Shown: piece by piece, positions 1 through 6,416 of the stretch
How the letters are laid out: the number at the start of each line of letters is the position of its first letter
Position numbering within the stretch: the first letter of the stretch is position 1
Source of the DNA: Candidatus Pacearchaeota archaeon
GTDB taxonomy: Archaea > Nanoarchaeota > Nanoarchaeia > Pacearchaeales > GW2011-AR1
NCBI GenBank assembly: GCA_002690445.1
Contig: NZER01000374.1
Coordinates: forward strand, 1-6,416
Length of the DNA: 6,416 nucleotides
Reading direction: 5' to 3'
Program-made: the position numbers and the translations under genes
The notes under the pieces: model-generated
Database searches by the model: none
What the model was told of the DNA's origin: nothing
The model's input: the letters and a program-made list of their open reading frames with translations, nothing else

Positions 1-3000
1 CCCACATTCTCTTTATCATTCGCATCTGTATTTACTCTCACCGCATGATCTATATCGGGGTAAAGATAAACAGGAAGGCCACCATATTCTAAAACCCAGC
101 CGCTTGTTATAAACCATCCTTGACCATCAGGCATAAGAATATTATTATCTTCATCTATCATATTATAAAACTCTAGAGGTTCAGTGGTATTGGGAATCGT
201 CGCGTTTGCGCTGGGCCGCGGCCATTGGCCTGTTATTTTAGAAACACCACTAAGTTCGGGATCATACTCTAATCCAAATAAATCTAAAAACTCACCATAA
301 TTAGCTACATTGGTACCACCGGTTTTGCCTTCAGCATCTAATTTAAAAGCAGGCCCGAGCTTAAAACCATATTCATTTCTACCTTCTTCGTCAGGAGTTC
401 CAGGAGTACCGAACGCCCCCCAGTGCATCCAACGCGGGTGGCCACCAAAAGATGCATCATATGTTCCGGCAGCTAAACCATTCTCCACATATCTTTCACC
501 GGTTTCCGCACCTTTGTCTAAATCAGATAGGAGATTACGGGCATGGGGTAACAGCAGTTGCTCAGGATCAAGAATCATTTTAGGAAGTGAGGTTACAGTA
601 TCACCAACTCTCTCTGGTCGGAATATAAATTGTCTTATATTAGATGGTCTATAATATTTTAATCCTCCGGCCGGAGGCCCATAGTTCATTACATCCATAC
701 AGCCATACTTAAACATCTCAGGTGTTTCTCTAAATCTGTTATAAAATTGCCATGCAACTTTAGTAGTTAACACCATAGGCTTGTCGCGGCCCATATCAAT
801 TGATATAGGAGTGTCAATATCCGATGTATCAGCATAGGGGCTTAGGGCCCGCATATTGCCATCTCTCTGAAGGTTAGAATATTCTCTTTCTTGGTTTTCA
901 ACCTCATTAATAGTATTATTAACGTTTTCTATAGCTTTTACATAACCCTGATATTCTATATAAAGACTATTCAGTTTTTTTTCTTGCACGGACTCTAAAC
1001 CAAGTTGAATTAAGAGTTCAGCTTCACGTTCATCTTTTAATTTTTTTGCTTCTTCATATTCCGCTGGATTTTGTTCTATCCACAATGATTGAAGATTATC
1101 GCGATCGACCGGCTGGCCAACTCTCGTGGGATCGTGGCTTGTGCCATCTTCTTCGCCGTATCTTCTATTAGAAGCAACATCTGCATAATCTGCCCAATTA
1201 AAATTATTAGTTGGTATTTTTGTTGATCCTAAAGGTACAGCCTCAGAAAAATTAAAGTTATTCCAAAGGATGAAGTCCATCGAAACTTTTGGATTGCCAG
1301 CCTTATAAAATACCAAAGGGTACCAAACATCAATGTCATACATTGGGCTCATGCCCCTATCACCCACTCCTGGCAGTCGCTGCATCCCGCTTGCACCATT
1401 ATTTTTCCGTCCATGTATAACATATTCCCAGTTTTTAAAATTAGACAATACAAGGTTGCCAAGAATATCTACAGGTCCGGCTGGATCACCTTTCATTCCC
1501 GAGAATCGCGGCATTTCTCTTTCATACTTTCCACCACAAATACCTTCAATTCGGTCCCTTATATTATTTAATACTGGAACAATTTCTCTACTTCTTTCTT
1601 CAAGCTTGCCCAGTTCAAGATTTAACAACTCTTCTCTAGCATTTAATTCGCTAATTCTAGCCGGAAACTTACTTATGAAATCTATTAACTCTTGATCTGG
1701 TTTCGGATCCCAATTCGCTAATCTCCCCGCCCAGAGCGCTCGCGTGCCCTTCGTCCAGATGGTGCCCTCTATGCTCTGGCGCATGGGATCCTCCAGAGGC
1801 TGAAATATATTATTATTAAAAATTTTACCTGTAAGATAATCTAGATCTACAGGTTCATCATATATTTCTTCTACAGTTCTTCCTTCTGACTCTAATTCTT
1901 TTATTCTTGCTCTAATAAGTCTCTCAAAATAAACATGCAAATATCTTATATAAAGATTATGCCATCTTCTTTGAGTCATTTCCCATATTTCTTCATTACT
2001 TGATCTATATTCATTAACCGTCATAAGAATATTTACAGCATGTTGTTTCAACACGGTACTTATAGCACTATCGGATCGTACGAAACGCTTGATGTCGCTA
2101 GGTAGACCATGTTGTACTAAATAATAAAATCTGCCGCCACGCGTTGAGGACCGATACTCTTCCGGATTATTGGGATCATATCCTTTCGGTGAACCGCCTG
2201 CAGGAACTGCCTCCTGAGGCCGTCCCACTCTGCCTAGATCTTCCTTAACAAGTTCAGTTACATCTATCTGATCGACAGGTGCATTTTCTAAAAACCAGTC
2301 CGGCTTAAAAAGAGTAATACGGCGCGCATCAATCGACGAGACAGCCGGCCAAGAACCTAACTCCGGTTTGCCCTGGTTCACATCTGATCTCCATCCACTA
2401 TCAAGTTCTCCAGCCTCAACAGCTTCAGCTAAAACATTACTATACGTACCATCTAAAGGATCAATTGTTATAAGAAAACCTCGAAAAGGAACATCCGCCA
2501 TTTCTTTAGCAGCCGGAGGTATTGGAAATATAGCTTTAACTATATCTTGTTTTAGTTTGGATGCTTTACCAGAAATAACTGGCACCCCACCACATGGTAA
2601 TACCACTTGATCTGGAAAGTTTCTGAGATCTATGTGGTCGCGGTCGTGCACTTCTGCTATATGCCGGTTTGCTTGAACAGACAAACCGCGTAGCCGCGGT
2701 TCTGGCGGCATGCATTTTTCTTTTAATCTCATAATAGCTTCTTGTATTCTTTCTTCCATTGAACCAGCCCGATTTGAAGGAGGAATTGTTTTTTGAAAAG
2801 CAGTAGTTAATTGAGAATCATTACTGTTATCAGTATAAAAAAACTTAGGGTTAAATATAGGCTCTCCTTCAGCGGTTCGGCCTCTATTTGAATCACTTAA
2901 GCATAATCGTATTCCCTCCATAACCCAACCAAGATAATAGTATACAGTTTTTACTTTGTAATCATCAATAGTAACATGAGCAATGTTATCTTCTTCCGGT

Positions 3001-4457
3001 TCTACGTCTACTCCGTCGTCGCCCACTTCATCAACATAATTAACTGGTTCTCCCGTTTTTGGATCAATCGAACCTGCAGGAAGGGTAATGCGCTTCTTAA
3101 CTTTTTCATAAGTAGAAATACCCAATGCATTGGGAAAACCCATCGATTCTGATTGCCTTTTTTGTTCATAAGCCGAAAGATTTGATCCCGCAGCGGCATT
3201 CTCATAGTAAGATTCCCCTTCATCCGGCCAGTTCTCTAATACGGTACTTAATGGTTCATTGTTTGCACCTAAAGAAGTAATCTCTACCTGGGTACCAAAT
3301 GCTCCTTGAAGGGCATTAGCGTTGGCGAGCTGCTGCGGGTTGTTCAGGTCGATGTCGTTCAAAAGTCTTTGTTGTTCCTCTAAAACTTTATCTTTAATAG
3401 TAATAGTATTGCCATCAGAATTAGTAATAAGCATATTAATAAAATTTCTATCTTCAGTAGTTTCGCCAGTACCCATAAGTTTGTTAAATAAAGGAGCTAT
3501 TGAGCTTAGCCTAGTAGATAGTAAACCAATAGTAGCGGTATCTCTTAAAGTTACTGAAATTTCTAGCTGTCCCATCTGATTAAAAGAAAAATCATAAGTA
3601 TTAATATTAACTCTGCCAGCCGACCAATAACCACCATTTCCTAAATTTTTCATTGGCACCACTAACATCTTACGCGGCTGAGTCAAATCCTCGCGAGGAT
3701 CTTGTTCTAATATAGGAGGCGCAACAGCTGCAGAATATCCAGGAATAGTATTAGGGTTAGCCCATCCATATATTATTAAAAAATCAGATTGCATAGTAGC
3801 AAGTTTAGCATATTCTGGATGAGTATCTAAATAAGTAGGGTCATTAACCGTCATTCTTATGACAAACTTACGTGAACCCATTATATTACTTTTACCATAA
3901 TCTACTTGTAAATCAGTTAATCCAACTCCGCCAGATGGATCATGCACTTGCGACTGCCCGCCTGCGCCAAGCTGGTCAGGTGCGTTTGGTAGGCCGCCGG
4001 AACTAGCCATTACAATACCATCCATAGGTGATACACTTAATCCTGATTCCAATTGATCAACCATATAAATGCTAATAAATCGATCTTGTAATTTGTCTTT
4101 TATCCACTGCGCAAGATTAACATTGTTTTCGCTATAAGGCAGTTGAGTATATGGTGTATTTACTTCAATGCCGCTACCGCCGACATCAGTATGGCCGCCT
4201 GTATCAGTAAAAGTAATTTCTCTTGTTTTCAATGCATTTGTTGAAAACAGCCTCTCATACTCAGATTCATTAAATAAACCTATTAACTGTACAAAAGGAA
4301 CTAATCCACTAATAACTTGATTATTAGATTTTCTTCTGTCGTTCCAACCCTTTATAGTATCAGGCGCAGTCTTGCCAGTATATTCCTTAGCTGAAGAAGG
4401 ATCATCAAGTATTGCCTGTTGAACTTCCGCATTAGTAAGTTGATTTTCGTCAGCCAT
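1..4457 (-). CDS. Giant phage baseplate/virion structural protein, C-terminus beyond window
   Basis: I checked this frame triplet by triplet: it runs 1485 codons from ATG (4457-4455) to the window edge with no stop, so the C-terminus is missing. I do not recognise a named family. Residues 51-62 are a hydrophobic stretch (GLVPFVQLIGLF). Residues 180-310 look beta-rich, with VDYGKSNIMGSRKF near 185-198, IIYGW near 228-232 and YDFSFNQMGQLEISVTLRD near 288-306. This recalls the tube-like domains of baseplate hub proteins (gp27/VgrG type), but only as inference. An acidic patch lies at 476-490 and an aromatic segment (YYYLGWVMEGIR) at 506-517. Residues about 925-972 and 1126-1197 are charged, heptad-like helices, probably coiled coils. 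The visible C-terminal part is rich in Gly, Pro and aromatics. I see five cysteines in all (519, 582, 622, 974, 1253), no signal peptide, no membrane segment and no lysozyme or peptidase motif. The start overlaps the stop of the gp53-like gene by one base, so translation is probably coupled. A structural role in the tail is likely from context; the exact role is open. Confidence 0.75.
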   Translation of the reverse strand, partial: MADENQLTNAEVQQAILDDPSSAKEYTGKTAPDTIKGWNDRRKSNNQVISGLVPFVQLIGLFNESEYERLFSTNALKTREITFTDTGGHTDVGGSGIEVNTPYTQLPYSENNVNLAQWIKDKLQDRFISIYMVDQLESGLSVSPMDGIVMASSGGLPNAPDQLGAGGQSQVHDPSGGVGLTDLQVDYGKSNIMGSRKFVIRMTVNDPTYLDTHPEYAKLATMQSDFLIIYGWANPNTIPGYSAAVAPPILEQDPREDLTQPRKMLVVPMKNLGNGGYWSAGRVNINTYDFSFNQMGQLEISVTLRDTATIGLLSTRLSSIAPLFNKLMGTGETTEDRNFINMLITNSDGNTITIKDKVLEEQQRLLNDIDLNNPQQLANANALQGAFGTQVEITSLGANNEPLSTVLENWPDEGESYYENAAAGSNLSAYEQKRQSESMGFPNALGISTYEKVKKRITLPAGSIDPKTGEPVNYVDEVGDDGVDVEPEEDNIAHVTIDDYKVKTVYYYLGWVMEGIRLCLSDSNRGRTAEGEPIFNPKFFYTDNSNDSQLTTAFQKTIPPSNRAGSMEERIQEAIMRLKEKCMPPEPRLRGLSVQANRHIAEVHDRDHIDLRNFPDQVVLPCGGVPVISGKASKLKQDIVKAIFPIPPAAKEMADVPFRGFLITIDPLDGTYSNVLAEAVEAGELDSGWRSDVNQGKPELGSWPAVSSIDARRITLFKPDWFLENAPVDQIDVTELVKEDLGRVGRPQEAVPAGGSPKGYDPNNPEEYRSSTRGGRFYYLVQHGLPSDIKRFVRSDSAISTVLKQHAVNILMTVNEYRSSNEEIWEMTQRRWHNLYIRYLHVYFERLIRARIKELESEGRTVEEIYDEPVDLDYLTGKIFNNNIFQPLEDPMRQSIEGTIWTKGTRALWAGRLANWDPKPDQELIDFISKFPARISELNAREELLNLELGKLEERSREIVPVLNNIRDRIEGICGGKYEREMPRFSGMKGDPAGPVDILGNLVLSNFKNWEYVIHGRKNNGASGMQRLPGVGDRGMSPMYDIDVWYPLVFYKAGNPKVSMDFILWNNFNFSEAVPLGSTKIPTNNFNWADYADVASNRRYGEEDGTSHDPTRVGQPVDRDNLQSLWIEQNPAEYEEAKKLKDEREAELLIQLGLESVQEKKLNSLYIEYQGYVKAIENVNNTINEVENQEREYSNLQRDGNMRALSPYADTSDIDTPISIDMGRDKPMVLTTKVAWQFYNRFRETPEMFKYGCMDVMNYGPPAGGLKYYRPSNIRQFIFRPERVGDTVTSLPKMILDPEQLLLPHARNLLSDLDKGAETGERYVENGLAAGTYDASFGGHPRWMHWGAFGTPGTPDEEGRNEYGFKLGPAFKLDAEGKTGGTNVANYGEFLDLFGLEYDPELSGVSKITGQWPRPSANATIPNTTEPLEFYNMIDEDNNILMPDGQGWFITSGWVLEYGGLPVYLYPDIDHAVRVNTDANDKENV
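1722..1800 (-). other. GC-rich codon island inside the giant gene
   Basis: Bases 1741-1800 contain 39 G/C of 60 (65%), while the neighbouring 1801-1860 contains 13 of 60 (22%). The frame is uninterrupted. The codons shift to CTG, GAG, CGC, AGC, GGC, ACC, ATC, ACG, AAG and GCG, where flanking codons mostly end in A or T. The island covers about residues 886-912 (QPLEDPMRQS... to ...LWAGR), just before the first coiled coil. The shift is largely in synonymous positions and is not explained by amino-acid content alone. Confidence 0.7.
2684..2701 (-). other. Strong short hairpin within the giant gene mRNA
   Basis: The sequence AACCGCG is followed by a 4-nt loop and its exact complement CGCGGTT, giving a 7-bp, mostly G-C stem. 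In frame it encodes the PRLRG part of the giant protein, near residues 585-590, in another locally GC-rich patch. It is not followed by a T tract on the coding strand and lies inside an intact gene, so it is not a terminator. Its role, if any, is unknown. Confidence 0.4.
3312..3360 (-). other. GC-rich codon island in an Asn/Gln/Ala linker of the giant gene
   Basis: Bases 3301-3360 contain 35 G/C of 60 (58%); the adjacent 3361-3420 contains 16 of 60 (27%). It encodes residues about 366-382, a linker-like run (NDIDLNNPQQLANANA). The codons are almost uniformly AAC, GAC, ATC, CTG, CCG, CAG, CTC and GCC. These residues would normally be AT-rich in this gene, so the bias is clearly a codon choice. 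Confidence 0.7.
3931..4000 (-). other. GC-rich stretch coding a Gly/Pro/Gln loop in the giant gene
   Basis: These 70 bases contain 46 G/C (66%); 4021-4080 contains 18 of 60 (30%). The stretch encodes a loop of about 24 residues, rich in Gly, Pro, Ala, Gln and Asp, around residues 152-175. Part of the GC content follows from Gly/Ala/Pro codons, but GAC, CAG, TCG and GTG choices add to it. The evidence for a codon shift is therefore weaker than for the islands at 1722-1800 and 3312-3360. Confidence 0.5.
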
Positions 4458-4459
4458 TA
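4455..4459 (-). other. TAATG stop/start overlap, probable translational coupling
   Basis: The TAA of the gp53-like gene (4459-4457) shares its last A with the ATG of the giant gene (4457-4455). The nearest GGAG (4476-4473) is 15 nt from the ATG, too far for a typical site, and only a weak GCGGG lies closer. Reinitiation by ribosomes finishing the upstream gene is therefore the likely way the giant protein is started. Confidence 0.7.
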
Positions 4460-4777
4460 TTTACCCGCTCTACTCCGTTGTATCATATTTATAATCGTTT
4501 CTGCATTATTAGGTATTTTTAATAAAAAACCCGGCAATAATTTATAAGAAAAAGGATTTTCTAAACCATTCATCATACAAATAATCCACCAATAAGTTGC
4601 GCTTCCTAAAAATCTTTGTGCAAGATAATCCAACCTATCTGTTTCTTTAAATTTTATAATTGTATGTGGTACATTCTCTAAATCCTCCATTCTAATAGAA
4701 GGAAACGTTTCTAATGTCCGCGGAGATTTAGAACTAGTTTTTACTGCTTTAAAATTAGTATATCTAGATGTAGCCAT
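4457..4777 (-). CDS. gp53-like baseplate wedge protein with LysM-like domain
   Basis: This is a complete 106-residue protein. The first 20 residues are basic and Ser/Thr-rich, a probable flexible arm. Residues about 40-90 follow a LysM-like pattern: a beta strand (TIIKFKETDRLD), a helix with Ala53 and Leu57-Gly58, the aromatic trio YWW at 62-64, Asn70, ENP at 73-75, then a LLPG turn (80-83) and a closing strand ending in KIP (87-89). The YWW...N...P...G..L.IP order is characteristic of phage baseplate LysM proteins such as T4 gp53, P2 gpX and the small LysM proteins of phage-like injection systems. In those systems the domain clamps baseplate components near the tube rather than binding free peptidoglycan. 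T4 gp53 is nearly twice as long, so this is a compact version. The start is supported by AAGGA seven bases upstream. Its TAA overlaps the ATG of the giant downstream gene. The LysM-type call is fairly secure; gp53 rather than gpX orthology is inferred. Confidence 0.72.
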   Translation of the reverse strand: MATSRYTNFKAVKTSSKSPRTLETFPSIRMEDLENVPHTIIKFKETDRLDYLAQRFLGSATYWWIICMMNGLENPFSYKLLPGFLLKIPNNAETIINMIQRSRAGK

Positions 4778-4784
4778 TTATTAT

Positions 4785-4789
4785 TCCTT
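4785..4789 (-). promoter_or_regulatory. Shine-Dalgarno for the gp53-like gene
   Basis: On the minus strand the sequence reads AAGGA, then a 7-nt AT-rich spacer (ATAATAA), then ATG. It lies entirely within the 15-nt gap between the stop of the upstream tube-like gene and this start. It is the best ribosome binding site in the window and fixes the start of the 106-residue protein. Confidence 0.8.
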
Positions 4790-4792
4790 ATT

Positions 4793-6416
4793 TTAAGTAG
4801 ACCACGTCAAGCCGGTGGAATGATCCTCATCAATTCCCGTTGGAACCCTAAGATCTACTTGTTTCATAGCAGAAAGATCAGCGGCTTCAACACCCGCATA
4901 ATTACGAGCTTTTACATCATCAAGAAAACTCCTAGAATCATACGCGCCGCCGGTTTCGCCTTCAGGAATAAGTCTTTGGCCATATCCAGCTGCACCTATA
5001 CTTAGATCCTCAAAAGAATCAAATGCCGTGGTCTGGCCTGCAAGTTCTCTGTATCTTTCAGTAGATGCATTTAATCCACCCGCAGGACCACCATAAAAAT
5101 CGGTATCTCTTGACGGTACTGTATTATGAATTATTTCATAGCTCATTGTAACTGTAACTCCTTGTGGCATTCTCATTCCCGCAGTCATTTCCCATTTGCC
5201 GCCAGCGAACATCCAATCATAAGACAAACTTCTAATTATACCAGCCTTATATTGAAATATATCTCCTACTCTTAAAGCTACCAACGGACCTTCAGAAACT
5301 CTACCAGTAATATCAAAATCCGGATAACATTGCTGTGCTAACCATAATACTCGTTCATATACGTTTTGTAATTGTCGCATTTCATTAGCAAAAATAGTAA
5401 AACTCAAATCTATCGTTCTACTAGTAAAAGTATAGGTGTGCACCTGTTCTGTTCTACCAAAAAAATGTTTAGATGCCCAAGTCGGAGCATAAGATTCACC
5501 AAGCGAATTAATAATAGCCTGAAGATAACATACTTGATGCCTTCCCACACCTCCACCAACTCCAGGATCTTTTTTATTAATAGTAGAAAATGTAAAAGGA
5601 AAAAATTGTCCTTGTCCAACTCTAATAGTTTCTCTTGCTAAAGCTGATTGACTAACGCCCTCACCGGCTTCATTCAGTACAGAAACATCATCTACGGCGG
5701 GTTCCATTTTAGAGGGTTGTGAATTAGTATTAGGGCCGTTGGATGTAAAACCTGTTTCCTTTTTGTCGTAAGTTAAATATTGAGCATCATCTCTTACAAA
5801 ACTAAAAGGAGTTGTAGTTGTAGAAGGCACTGGTGCTGTTGGATCAGCCTTTATCATAGCAGCTGATCTATCCATAGGCTCTTGTAACATATTAATAGCA
5901 GTTCCGCCAAGAATCCCATTATTAAAAAGAGGATTATGTACATTAACACCACCAACTTTACCCGCTCTATTACGAGTATATAAAGATTGAAAAGTTGCTT
6001 CAGTAAGTCCTTGGCCCGGAGGTCCAGTTCCATTATCATTGGTGTTTCCTGGCATACTCAACGGACTCGTTATTCCAGAATTACGAATCGGTGGCGGCAG
6101 CAATAAATTCTGATTAAGATTTTCTGACAACGGTTTACGCGTTAAATAATTTTCTGCCGGCCGGCCCCATCCAGGCACATATAGCTGAGAAATTCTATCT
6201 AGTGGTGCAACTACGCCGGCTAAAGTTTCATAAAACTCTTTTAATGAATCATCTTCAGCATTAGCAGCCGATTGCAAAAAATAATCATGGGTTATATTCT
6301 GAGCCTCTCTTCTAATTCTTGCTTGTACAGTTGGGTCTTGGCCTCCATAGATTTGTCCCAAAACAAAACCTTGCATTGCTTGACTTTGAACATCAGCTGC
6401 AGAAGGCGGATCAACG
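4793..6416 (-). CDS. Tail-tube-fold baseplate protein, possible tube cap/initiator; 5' end beyond window
   Basis: The frame is open to the window edge. A Met codon lies at 6376-6374, but 13 further sense codons (VDPPSAADVQSQA) precede it and no Shine-Dalgarno is visible in front of it, so the true start is probably outside. Numbering from that Met (527 residues), positions 1-40 are helical and charged. Positions about 80-250 are low-complexity, rich in Pro, Asn, Gly and Thr, with a TTTT run. Positions about 255-420 form a beta-rich domain: QFFPFTF (257-263), RTIDLSFTIFANEM (320-333), a helix containing YERVLWLAQQCYP, EGPLVALRVGD (361-371), and GGKWEMTAGMRMPQGVTVTMSY around 395-413. The pattern of strand, helix, G-P-L, R-x-G-D, then P-x-x-V-T-V resembles tail-tube and tube-cap proteins (T4 gp19/gp48/gp54 type). 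That is my reading of the pattern, not a database match. A hydrophilic tail of about 100 residues follows. It lies 15 nt upstream of the gp53-like gene, consistent with an operon. A generic baseplate protein is the main alternative. Confidence 0.6.
   Translation of the reverse strand, partial: VDPPSAADVQSQAMQGFVLGQIYGGQDPTVQARIRREAQNITHDYFLQSAANAEDDSLKEFYETLAGVVAPLDRISQLYVPGWGRPAENYLTRKPLSENLNQNLLLPPPIRNSGITSPLSMPGNTNDNGTGPPGQGLTEATFQSLYTRNRAGKVGGVNVHNPLFNNGILGGTAINMLQEPMDRSAAMIKADPTAPVPSTTTTPFSFVRDDAQYLTYDKKETGFTSNGPNTNSQPSKMEPAVDDVSVLNEAGEGVSQSALARETIRVGQGQFFPFTFSTINKKDPGVGGGVGRHQVCYLQAIINSLGESYAPTWASKHFFGRTEQVHTYTFTSRTIDLSFTIFANEMRQLQNVYERVLWLAQQCYPDFDITGRVSEGPLVALRVGDIFQYKAGIIRSLSYDWMFAGGKWEMTAGMRMPQGVTVTMSYEIIHNTVPSRDTDFYGGPAGGLNASTERYRELAGQTTAFDSFEDLSIGAAGYGQRLIPEGETGGAYDSRSFLDDVKARNYAGVEAADLSAMKQVDLRVPTGIDEDHSTGLTWST

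Noticed and set aside
392..411. Short direct repeat CAGGAGT considered as a tandem repeat
   Set aside because: There are only two copies, and they encode a GTPGTP turn. It is explained by the protein sequence.
310..654. Plus-strand open frame of 114 codons
   Set aside because: It lies antisense inside the intact giant gene. Its product is Ser/Pro/Leu-rich, as expected for an antisense shadow, and there is no ribosome site or recognisable domain.
1333..1695. Plus-strand open frame of 120 codons
   Set aside because: It is antisense to the giant gene across its coiled-coil region. The product is Ser/Leu/Pro-rich low complexity with no motif.
2684..2701. Hairpin considered as a transcription terminator
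   Set aside because: It is inside an intact reading frame and has no following T tract on the coding strand.
2368..3579. Plus-strand frames at 2368-2610 and 3322-3579 and a minus-strand frame at 3008-3223
   Set aside because: All lie within the verified uninterrupted giant frame and show no independent start signal or family pattern.
2011..3854. Identical 14-nt TCATTAACCGTCAT at 2011-2024 and 3841-3854
   Set aside because: Both copies are in frame and encode MTVN plus one base. The flanking residues do not resemble each other, so this is a chance match rather than a domain duplication.
4820..6039. Plus-strand frames at 4820-5005 and 5372-5641 and minus-strand frames at 5410-5619 and 5854-6039
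   Set aside because: They are alternative frames within the tube-like protein gene, whose own frame has clear protein-like sequence. The shadows have biased, repetitive composition.
1..6416. Search for a diversity-generating retroelement, CRISPR array, tRNA, insertion sequence or attachment site
   Set aside because: No reverse transcriptase, template/variable repeat pair, regularly spaced repeats, tRNA-like fold or terminal inverted repeats could be seen. The window is continuous structural coding sequence.

Overview
The window is wall-to-wall coding sequence on the minus strand. It appears to be part of the tail/baseplate module of a contractile-tailed (myovirus-type) phage or prophage. It holds three co-oriented genes, read from high to low coordinates, and two of them run off the window. 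The strongest family signal is the middle gene. It encodes a small protein with a LysM-like segment that resembles the T4 gp53 baseplate wedge family and the LysM proteins of other contractile machines. The DNA is AT-leaning (about 40% GC by eye, not computed), and most codons end in A or T. The host cannot be inferred from the sequence. The gene types fit a lytic, T4-like or large marine-type myophage, but this is inference.

Layout, in transcription order. (1) 6416-4793: a protein of at least 540 residues, open at its 5' edge. It has a Gly/Pro/Asn/Thr-rich N-terminal half, then a beta-rich domain resembling a tail-tube or tube-cap fold, then a C-terminal extension of about 100 residues. (2) After a 15-nt gap containing a good Shine-Dalgarno, 4777-4457: the 106-residue gp53/LysM-like protein. 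(3) Sharing one base with the stop of gene 2 (TAATG), 4457-1: a giant reading frame of at least 1485 codons with no stop before the window edge. Its N-terminal third has a beta-rich, possibly hub-like region, and two long predicted coiled coils lie further on. I could not assign it to a named family.

The three genes look like one operon building the inner baseplate: a tube-contacting protein, a LysM clamp, and a very large structural protein. No RNA gene, CRISPR array, mobile element, promoter or terminator was found, and there is no gene-free stretch longer than 15 nt. The many open frames on the plus strand, and the short extra minus-strand frames, are shadows of these three genes.

The most unusual points are the size and architecture of the giant protein and several sharply bounded GC-rich codon islands inside it. 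The module order is also notable: it puts together functions that lie apart in T4. I saw no defence system, enzyme or mobile cassette.
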